From positions 1-12,181 of the forward strand of contig DASWTW010000291.1 of the NCBI GenBank assembly GCA_036401895.1: a DNA stretch of 12,181 nt. Reading direction: 5' to 3'. The position numbers and the translations under genes are program-made. Below are positions 7,553 through 12,181 of this stretch, piece by piece. Numbering within the stretch: the first letter of the stretch is position 1; each line of letters begins with the position of its first letter. This DNA is from LB3-1 sp036401895 (GTDB lineage: Bacteria > Chloroflexota > Chloroflexia > Chloroflexales > Kallotenuaceae). The notes beneath the pieces were generated by a model. It saw only the letters and a list, made by a program, of their open reading frames with translations, did not search any database and was not told the origin of the DNA.

Positions 7553-8610
7553 TGGCGACTAATGATCGTAAGCAGCATGAGCTTGGCGGGCGCGGAACCA
7601 TGCTCGACGAGGTGCCGTCGCCGGGAGCGACCAATCTCGGCACATCGCCGCTCACGTCGATTCCTGCATCGATGCCGGATCACACGCCCGAAGCAACCAA
7701 GCTAGCGACGGCAGCCACCGAAAGCGCCCGCGATGATGTCGCGGAGTCGTCGACGCGCGCTCGCTGGAAAATGCCCTCGTGGCTGGACGTGCTGTGGAGC
7801 AACAAAAAATCACGTATCGGCCTGATCCTGCTCTCGATGTTCGTGCTGGTCGCGATCTTCGCACCAGTGATCGCGCCCTACGATCCGCACGACACCAGCT
7901 TTATGTCCTCGGAGCAGCCCAGCGCGGCGCACTGGCTGGGCACGACGCAGGCCGGCCAGGATGTGTTCTCGCAGCTGGTGTGGGGCACGCGCACATCGCT
8001 GATCGTCGGCGTGCTGGCGGGCGGCCTGGCGACGTTTATATCATTGATTATCGGTATGACGGCCGGCTACATGGAAGGCATCGTCGACGATGTGCTCTCG
8101 TTCCTGATCAACCTGGGACTGGTCGTGCCCGCGCTGCCGCTGATGATCGCGCTGGCTGCCTACTCGCCGGTGCGCGGCCTGACGATGATCATCCTGGTGA
8201 TCGGGCTAACCGGCTGGGCCTGGGGCGCGCGCTTCAAACGGGCGCAGGTGATCTCGCTGCGCACACGCGACTATATCACCTCAGCCAAATTCGCGGGCGA
8301 TAGTCCATTCCGCATCATCTTTCGCGAGGTCATGCCCAACATGATGTCGCTGGTGGTGCTGGCGTATATCGGCGCGGCCAACGGTGCGATCGGCGCTGAG
8401 GCCGGGCTGGAATTCCTGGGGCTTGGCGATCCGAGCACCGTTAGCTGGGGCACGATGCTCTACTGGGCCAACAACGGCGGCGCGATGCTGACCGGACAAT
8501 GGGCCTGGCTGGCGGCTCCCGGCCTGGCGTTGGCGCTGCTGACGACATCGCTGGTGCTGATTAACTTCGGCGTCGACGCGATCAGCAATCCACAGCTGCG
8601 AGAGGAGTAG
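7549..8610 (+). CDS. ABC transporter permease, DppC/OppC type, with long N-terminal extension
   Basis: A 353-residue second pore subunit of the importer. The first membrane helix is at about 90-110, followed by the OppC-type APVIAPYDPHD stretch and an HWLGTTQAGQDVFSQLVWGTR segment typical of DppC. The EAA loop is at about 241-263 (DYITSAKFAGDSPFRIIFRE), and EAGLEFLGLGDP is a further family motif. The start ATG overlaps the previous stop by 4 bp (ATGA). The next codon is also ATG (7552) and lies 7 nt from AAAGGAG instead of 4, so it may be the real start. About 80 residues rich in Ser, Thr, Ala and Pro precede the first helix, clearly more than is usual for DppC; ATG codons at residues 18 and 42 could give shorter forms. 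The ATPase gene follows after 3 bp. Confidence 0.92.
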   Translation: MMATNDRKQHELGGRGTMLDEVPSPGATNLGTSPLTSIPASMPDHTPEATKLATAATESARDDVAESSTRARWKMPSWLDVLWSNKKSRIGLILLSMFVLVAIFAPVIAPYDPHDTSFMSSEQPSAAHWLGTTQAGQDVFSQLVWGTRTSLIVGVLAGGLATFISLIIGMTAGYMEGIVDDVLSFLINLGLVVPALPLMIALAAYSPVRGLTMIILVIGLTGWAWGARFKRAQVISLRTRDYITSAKFAGDSPFRIIFREVMPNMMSLVVLAYIGAANGAIGAEAGLEFLGLGDPSTVSWGTMLYWANNGGAMLTGQWAWLAAPGLALALLTTSLVLINFGVDAISNPQLREE

Positions 8611-8613
8611 CAT

Positions 8614-10467
8614 ATGGCACTGCTTGAAGTTGAGAAACTTGATGTGACCTACGCTACCAAGTCGCGGCCGCCGCTCCAGGCTGTACGCGACGTGACATTC
8701 AGCATCAACAGCGGCGAGATCGTCGGGCTGGTGGGCGAGTCCGGCTCGGGCAAATCCACGCTCGGCAACGCGATCCTGCGGCTGCTGCTGCCGCCCGGCG
8801 AGATCAGCGGCGGACGTGTGATCTTTGACGGCAAAGACATCACCAAAATGGAGGAAGAAAAGCTGCGCCACATGCGCTGGCGCGACTTCTCGACGGTCTT
8901 TCAAAGCAGCATGAACTCGCTCAATCCGGTGTATCGCATCGAGGCGCAGTTCATGGACGTGATGGAAGAAAAAACCAAGCTGAGCGAGGCCGATATCCGC
9001 GAGCGCATCGCCGATCTGCTGCGCATGGTCAAGATCGATCCGTCGTTTATGCGCTTTTATCCGCATGAGCTGTCCGGCGGCATGAAGCAGCGCGTGGCGC
9101 TGGCGCTGGCGCTGGCACTTCAGCCCAAGTTTGTGCTGCTCGACGAGCCGACGACCGGCCTGGATGTGCTGGTGCAAAAAGAGATCATGCAGAATCTGCG
9201 CGAGCTTCAGCGCCAGCAGGGCTTCGCGGTGCTGCTGATCAGCCATGATCTCGGCACGGTGCTGGAAGTCTCCGACCGCGTGCTGGTGATGTACGCCGGC
9301 GAGCTGGTCGAAGATCAATCCTCCAAAACCATGCTCGACCATGCGATTCATCCTTACACCCACGGCCTGCTCGGCTCCTACGCCGATCCGGCGGCGGATG
9401 AGGTCGCGATCACGTTTATTCCTGGCCGTCCGCCGGATCTCACGCGTCCGCCGAAAGCGTGTCCCTACGCGCCGCGCTGCCCGGAAGCGATCCAGATCTG
9501 CCGCGAGGTCAAGCCGCCGCTTGTGCCGATGTGGGACGGCAAGGCCGCCTGTCATGTGGCGCTGATGCAGTGGAAGGAGCAGGTACAGGCCGCGAATCGC
9601 CGCCCGCAGGATGGCCCGGTGCTGGTCGATGCGGCGTTCTCCGAGGCCAACTCACACAAGGCCATGCAGGAGGAAGGCGCGGAGGTGCTGCGGCTTGAGC
9701 ATGTGTGCAAGACCTACACCCGCCGCGTCGGCTTTAAAACGACGACGGTGCAGGCGGTCGACGATGTGTCGTTTGTGCTGCGGGCCGGCCGCGTGACGGG
9801 CCTGGTGGGCCAGAGCGGCAGCGGCAAAACCACGATCGCGCGCATGGTGACGGGCATCGAGCGGCCCAGCAGCGGCGAGATCTGGTTCGGCAAGACGCGC
9901 GTGGATCAGCTCGGCAGTCGGGGACTGCACGATTACCGCAGCGATGTGCAGTATGTGTTTCAAGATCCGTTCTCGGCGCTGAATCCGGCGCACACGATCG
10001 AGTACCTGCTGCAACGGCCGCTGGTGAACTACAAAGGTCTGAGCGGCTCGGCGGCGCGCAAGCGGGCGATGGAACTGCTGGAAACCGTCGGTCTCTCGCC
10101 GGCCGAGCAGTTTATGAGCAAGAATCCGCACCAGCTGTCGGGCGGACAGCGGCAGCGCGTGGTTGTCGCGCGGGCACTCGCGCCGGAGCCGGAGATCATC
10201 ATCGCCGACGAGCCGATCTCGATGCTCGACGTGTCGATCCGGGCGGAGATCTTACAGCTGCTCGACAAGCTGGTCCGTGAGCGGCGCATCGCGATGCTCT
10301 ACATCACGCACGATCTGCTGAGCGCGCGGCTGCTGGCAGACGAGATTCTGGTGCTCAATCAGGGCCGTGTCGTGGAGAGCGGCAAGGCCAAGAGCGTCAT
10401 CCGCCAGCCAACCGACACGTACACCCGGCAGCTGCTGGAGGCGATTCCGACGCTAAGAAGAACCTAG
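8614..10467 (+). CDS. Fused DppD-DppF ABC transporter ATPase
   Basis: A 617-residue protein carrying both nucleotide-binding domains of the importer in one chain, a layout also known from E. coli GsiA. Domain 1 has Walker A GESGSGKST (41-49), Q-loop Gln97, signature LSGGM (153-157), Walker B FVLLDE (173-178) and switch His211. Domain 2 has Walker A GQSGSGKTT (399-407), signature LSGGQ (508-512), Walker B IIIADE (528-533) and His566. All key residues are intact, so both ATP sites should be active. Between them lies the oligopeptide-transporter C-terminal module with Cys283, Cys289, Cys296 and Cys313, a spacing that in DppD-type proteins can hold a metal or Fe-S cluster. Domain 2 lacks this module. 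The ATG at 8614 is 3 bp after the permease stop, with GAGAGGAG inside that gene's end. The stop codon at 10465 falls inside a heptamer repeat (10461-10467). Confidence 0.94.
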   Translation: MALLEVEKLDVTYATKSRPPLQAVRDVTFSINSGEIVGLVGESGSGKSTLGNAILRLLLPPGEISGGRVIFDGKDITKMEEEKLRHMRWRDFSTVFQSSMNSLNPVYRIEAQFMDVMEEKTKLSEADIRERIADLLRMVKIDPSFMRFYPHELSGGMKQRVALALALALQPKFVLLDEPTTGLDVLVQKEIMQNLRELQRQQGFAVLLISHDLGTVLEVSDRVLVMYAGELVEDQSSKTMLDHAIHPYTHGLLGSYADPAADEVAITFIPGRPPDLTRPPKACPYAPRCPEAIQICREVKPPLVPMWDGKAACHVALMQWKEQVQAANRRPQDGPVLVDAAFSEANSHKAMQEEGAEVLRLEHVCKTYTRRVGFKTTTVQAVDDVSFVLRAGRVTGLVGQSGSGKTTIARMVTGIERPSSGEIWFGKTRVDQLGSRGLHDYRSDVQYVFQDPFSALNPAHTIEYLLQRPLVNYKGLSGSAARKRAMELLETVGLSPAEQFMSKNPHQLSGGQRQRVVVARALAPEPEIIIADEPISMLDVSIRAEILQLLDKLVRERRIAMLYITHDLLSARLLADEILVLNQGRVVESGKAKSVIRQPTDTYTRQLLEAIPTLRRT

Positions 10468-10515
10468 AACCCAGAACCTAGAGCCGAGGAGGAGAACAAA
10501 GAACAAAGAACAAAG
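10461..10515 (+). repeat. Heptanucleotide tandem array (AACCNAG / AACAAAG)
   Basis: Consecutive 7-nt units read AACCTAG, AACCCAG, AACCTAG and AGCCGAG, then a 6-nt GAGGAG, then AACAAAG three times. The first unit contains the stop codon of the ATPase gene. It is the outer part of the left composite repeat; the reverse-complement version (TTCTTGG units) is at 11661-11695. Confidence 0.85.
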
Positions 10516-10528
10516 AAGTACAACACTA

Positions 10529-10572
10529 TTCCCCTCTCCTGCCGCAACGGGAGGGGGGTTAGGGGTAAGGGC
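10529..10572 (+). repeat. C/G-rich palindromic (REP-like) element, copy 1
   Basis: A CCCCTCTCCT arm (10531-10540) pairs with GGGAGGGGGG-type sequence (10549-10558), allowing two G-T wobbles, around an 8-nt loop. It is followed by TTAGGGGTAAGGGC. The reverse complement of 11593-11643 has the same order of blocks (C-run, loop, GGGAG, G-run, TAGGGG, AGGGCC), so the two are inverted copies of one repeat family. No T-run follows, so termination is not implied. Confidence 0.75.
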
Positions 10573-10577
10573 CGAGC

Positions 10578-10686
10578 GAAAGAACAAAAGATCAAAAGAA
10601 CAAAGAAACAAAAAGAATTGATTATTTGTGCGCCCAGAGGGCACCCGGTTTCCTTGTTCCCTTGTTTCCTTTGTTCCTTTGTTTGC
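10578..10686. repeat. Inverted purine/pyrimidine low-complexity tracts in a convergent junction
   Basis: A purine-rich tract of AACAAAG/AACAAAAG-like units (10578-10618) is mirrored by a pyrimidine-rich tract of TTGTTCC/TTGTTTCC-like units (10649-10686). For example, AGAACAAAGAAACAA at 10597-10611 is nearly complementary to TTGTTTCCTTTGTTCC at 10663-10678. The two tracts could fold into a long imperfect hairpin in the message from either strand. They lie between the 3' ends of the plus-strand transporter unit and the minus-strand SGNH gene, so a bidirectional termination role is possible but unproven. The 10468-10704 stretch holds no gene. Confidence 0.5.
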
Positions 10687-10704
10687 CCGCAGGGCGGGGT
10701 AGGC

Positions 10705-11508
10705 CTATCTTTGGGCTCCAAACGCCTGATTTGCCTCGCGGGCCGCACTCAGCAGCAGCTCGCTCTGCCCAGGCCGCAGCTCGATCCGGCTCACGCGTCG
10801 AGAGCGGATCTGGAGCGTCTTGGGCAGGCTTGGCGGCAGCTCGCCATACAAGCGCCCGTAGATCACCAGCGCCGTGAGGTACGATCCCAGCGTCGAGGGA
10901 TGCAAGCCGTCGCGCGAGTAGAAGCCGGCCTTGGGATCGTGCCGCCAAGCCGCACGCCAGGCCTCGCCCGCCGGCAGCAGAATGCCGTCGACAGCTTCGG
11001 CTGCCAGGCGGTACGAGTCGCTCATGCGATCGAAGTCGCCGAATCTGCGCGTCTCGGGCCAGACCATGTATAGCGCAGGCTCGGCGCCGGCGGCGCGAAT
11101 CTCTTTGGCGAAGCGCCGCGTATAATCGATCAGCAGCGCGCGATTCTCGGGCGTGGACGATGGCCCTTGCTGAAGCACAACCACATCCCAGCCGCCGCGC
11201 GCGATTGTCGGACGTGCCTCACCGCCGTTCCAGTGCTCGATCAGGCTTACACCGCCCTGTGCGATCATGTGATAGCTGAAGCGCTTACCGTTAGCTTGTG
11301 CCAGCGCCTCGACGATCGCGGGCAGATCGTTGCTATAGGTCTGGCTATTCCCGATAAACAGAACCCGCAGCTCGTCCTGCGCTGCCGGCTGCTCGACGTT
11401 TGCGTGAAGTTTGTCGCTGGGCATGAAGATCCTGCTGCTCAATGCAAGCGCTACAACCGCGATGCAGGCAATCCCGATCAGCCAGATTGATGATCTCTGT
11501 CGCCGCAT
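10705..11508 (-). CDS. SGNH/GDSL-like hydrolase, membrane-anchored or secreted
   Basis: A 267-residue protein. It starts MRRQR, followed by one hydrophobic segment (about 8-24) that acts as signal peptide or anchor, so the enzyme probably faces outside. The catalytic domain begins with RVLFIGNSQTYSNDLP (48-63), a block-I variant (GNS instead of GDS) with nucleophile Ser55. VVVLQQGPS lies at 109-117, and Asp200 and His203 in DGLHP complete the expected Ser-His-Asp set. SGNH enzymes are esterases, lipases or carbohydrate deacetylases; the sugar-utilisation context makes a carbohydrate esterase attractive, but nothing here shows the substrate. The start at 11508 is chosen because the anchor follows directly; no strong ribosome site precedes it. 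Longer in-frame readings up to 11730 would translate the heptamer and REP repeats and are unlikely. The gene is opposite in strand to its neighbours and sits between inverted composite repeats. Confidence 0.82.
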   Translation of the reverse strand: MRRQRSSIWLIGIACIAVVALALSSRIFMPSDKLHANVEQPAAQDELRVLFIGNSQTYSNDLPAIVEALAQANGKRFSYHMIAQGGVSLIEHWNGGEARPTIARGGWDVVVLQQGPSSTPENRALLIDYTRRFAKEIRAAGAEPALYMVWPETRRFGDFDRMSDSYRLAAEAVDGILLPAGEAWRAAWRHDPKAGFYSRDGLHPSTLGSYLTALVIYGRLYGELPPSLPKTLQIRSRRVSRIELRPGQSELLLSAAREANQAFGAQR

Positions 11509-11543
11509 GGTCTTTGGAAGCGGAAAGGCTTTGTCTGGTCCAG

Positions 11544-11572
11544 AGGATAGCACAGCCTTGTCAAACGAACAA
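11544..11572 (-). promoter_or_regulatory. Weak candidate promoter for the SGNH gene
   Basis: On the minus strand TTGTTC and TATCCT (11544-11549) are 17 nt apart, leaving a leader of roughly 30 nt before the ATG at 11508. The -35-like hexamer lies in a short GTTCGTTT duplication (within 11561-11580). A perfect TTGACA on the same strand (11558-11563) has no -10 at a usable distance. The assignment is speculative. Confidence 0.25.
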
Positions 11573-11592
11573 ACGAACAAGAGGTTTAGACA

Positions 11593-11643
11593 GGCCCTCA
11601 TCCCCCTAGCCCCCTTCTCCCGCCGCCGCAGGCGAAGGGGGAA
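11593..11643 (-). repeat. C/G-rich palindromic (REP-like) element, copy 2, inverted
   Basis: Plus-strand CCCCCTTC (11610-11617) pairs perfectly with GAAGGGGG (11634-11641) around a 16-nt GC-rich loop. TCCCCCTAG lies on the left side. Read on the minus strand it matches the block order of the element at 10529-10572, so the two copies face each other across the SGNH gene. Confidence 0.75.
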
Positions 11644-11660
11644 ACGACTCGGTGCTTGCA

Positions 11661-11695
11661 TTCTTGGTTCTCGGTTCTTGGTTCTTGGTTCTTGG
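11661..11695 (-). repeat. Heptanucleotide tandem array (TTCTTGG x5; CCAAGAA on minus strand)
   Basis: Five uninterrupted 7-nt units, four TTCTTGG and one TTCTCGG. On the minus strand these read as AACCAAG/AACCGAG frames, the same family as the array at 10461-10515 in opposite orientation. It forms the outer end of the right composite repeat. Confidence 0.88.
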
Positions 11696-11697
11696 TT

Positions 11698-11703
11698 TAT
11701 AAT
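11698..11703 (+). promoter_or_regulatory. Perfect TATAAT -10 element facing the second binding-protein gene
   Basis: A consensus TATAAT starts 2 nt after the heptamer array. The hexamer 17 nt upstream (TTCTTG, 11675-11680) is inside the array and is a poor -35 match. If used, transcription would start near 11710 and give a leader of about 160 nt. Confidence 0.4.
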
Positions 11704-11707
11704 GCTC

Positions 11708-11760
11708 AAAGCCATCCCAAGCCGCTCCACGCTGAGCTCCCTCCATCAACGTGGTGCTTT
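11708..11760 (+). promoter_or_regulatory. Leader stem-loop upstream of the second binding-protein gene
   Basis: CCACGCTGA (11727-11735) and TCAACGTGG (11746-11754) form a 9-position stem with one C-A mismatch. An outer AAAGC/GCTTT pair (11708-11712 with 11756-11760) could extend it across an uneven internal loop. It would lie at the very 5' end of a transcript starting near 11710. The rest of 11761-11869 also holds an orphan SD-like GAGGAGAAAGG (11781-11791), a CAATAT pair 10 bp apart (11805, 11815) and the palindrome ATTCCACGGAAT (11834-11845), a possible operator. I see no small gene in this 361-bp gap (11509-11869). Confidence 0.4.
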
Positions 11761-11869
11761 GGACTGCGCAGCACGATCGTGAGGAGAAAGGATACAGATC
11801 GGCGCAATATCCCACAATATGGCTTCCTGCTCTATTCCACGGAATCGGTCCAAGCAAGGAGTTACACAG

Positions 11870-12181
11870 ATGCACATCTCTCGAAGAATGCAGATGCTGG
11901 TGCTACTGGTTCTGCTAAGCGTATTAACCGCGTGCGGCTCCGGCGCCACGGGCGGCACGACCAGCGGCACGGCCACCGGCACCGAAGGCAGCGCAGCGCC
12001 TGCCGCCAGCGGCTCGGCAGCACCTCAGGGCAGCACCGCCGCGACAGGCGAAACCGTCACCATTCGCTGGGGCTTCTGGGGCGAGCCCGGCGAGAAAGCC
12101 ACGCACGAGAAGGTCGCGCAGGCATTCATGCAGGAGCACCCCGAGATCAAGATCGAGATCTGGCACCAGCCCTGGGGCGAC
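11870..12181 (+). CDS. Family-1 (CUT1/MalE-like) sugar-binding lipoprotein, 5' part
   Basis: The first 104 codons of an extracytoplasmic sugar-binding protein cut by the right edge. The signal peptide (MHISRRMQM followed by a Leu/Val core) ends in lipobox LTAC with predicted lipidated Cys22. A Gly/Ser/Thr/Ala linker runs to about residue 61. The fold then begins with VTIRWGFWGEPGEKATHEKV and HPEIKIEIWHQPWGD, the typical opening of SBP_bac_1 proteins. The start ATG at 11870 has AAGGAG 8 nt upstream. The binding protein is of a different family from the one at 4730, so a second, separate carbohydrate importer probably starts here, with MalF/MalG-type permease genes expected beyond the window. 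Confidence 0.85.
   Translation, partial: MHISRRMQMLVLLVLLSVLTACGSGATGGTTSGTATGTEGSAAPAASGSAAPQGSTAATGETVTIRWGFWGEPGEKATHEKVAQAFMQEHPEIKIEIWHQPWGD

Noticed and set aside
8281..9555. 424-codon minus-strand frame opposite the permease/ATPase junction
   Set aside because: It spans two real genes on the other strand and is rich in His, Gln and Arg, as expected of an antisense frame.
10461..11698. CRISPR array or insertion sequence
   Set aside because: The repeats are 7-nt tandems and two palindromic copies with no spacer-repeat pattern, and the enclosed gene is a hydrolase rather than a transposase.
11509..11730. N-terminal extension of the SGNH gene up to 11730
   Set aside because: It would translate the heptamer and C/G-rich repeats as a repetitive basic peptide (EPRTKN-type units) ahead of an internal signal anchor. 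The start at 11508 places the anchor at the N-terminus.
11772..11781. CACGATCGTG palindrome as an operator
   Set aside because: CGATCG-type words are very common throughout this window, so a 10-bp palindrome built on one is weak evidence.

Overview
The window is GC-rich bacterial DNA from a saccharolytic organism. It holds most of a locus for taking up and degrading an oligosaccharide, plus the start of a second sugar-transport locus. The lipoprotein-type binding proteins fit a free-living heterotroph. The heptanucleotide repeats and C/G-rich palindromic repeats recall those I associate with filamentous Chloroflexota (Roseiflexus/Herpetosiphon-like). This assignment is inference from style only, because no rRNA or marker gene is present.

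Region 1 (1-3455, minus strand): two cytoplasmic glycosidase genes in one transcription unit. The upstream gene encodes an 802-residue GH35-type enzyme (beta-galactosidase or exo-beta-glucosaminidase-like). The downstream gene encodes a GH3 BglX-type beta-glucosidase that runs off the left edge. Region 2 (3456-3609): a divergent control region with three LacI-type operator boxes at an exact 13-bp period. Region 3 (3610-10467, plus strand): a LacI-family repressor followed by a complete peptide/oligosaccharide (Dpp/Opp-type) ABC importer: lipoprotein binding protein, two permeases, and one polypeptide carrying both ATPase domains. The likely logic is that the importer brings in an oligosaccharide, the two cytoplasmic glycosidases cut it, and the repressor controls both arms from the shared operator array. 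A strong hairpin without a U-tract separates the binding-protein gene from the permease genes.

Region 4 (10461-11698): an SGNH-hydrolase gene on the minus strand, enclosed by an inverted pair of composite repeats. Each composite has an outer AACCNAG-type heptamer array and an inner C/G-rich palindromic element. The left array supplies the stop codon of the ATPase gene. The right array ends beside a perfect TATAAT hexamer facing the next gene. Region 5 (11699-12181): a roughly 170-nt leader with hairpin potential, then the start of a family-1 (CUT1/MalE-like) sugar-binding lipoprotein gene cut by the right edge.

No tRNA, rRNA, CRISPR array or recognisable transposase was seen. The items most worth a second look are the 13-bp operator array, the GH35/GH42-hybrid features of the large glycosidase, and the repeat-bounded SGNH cassette.
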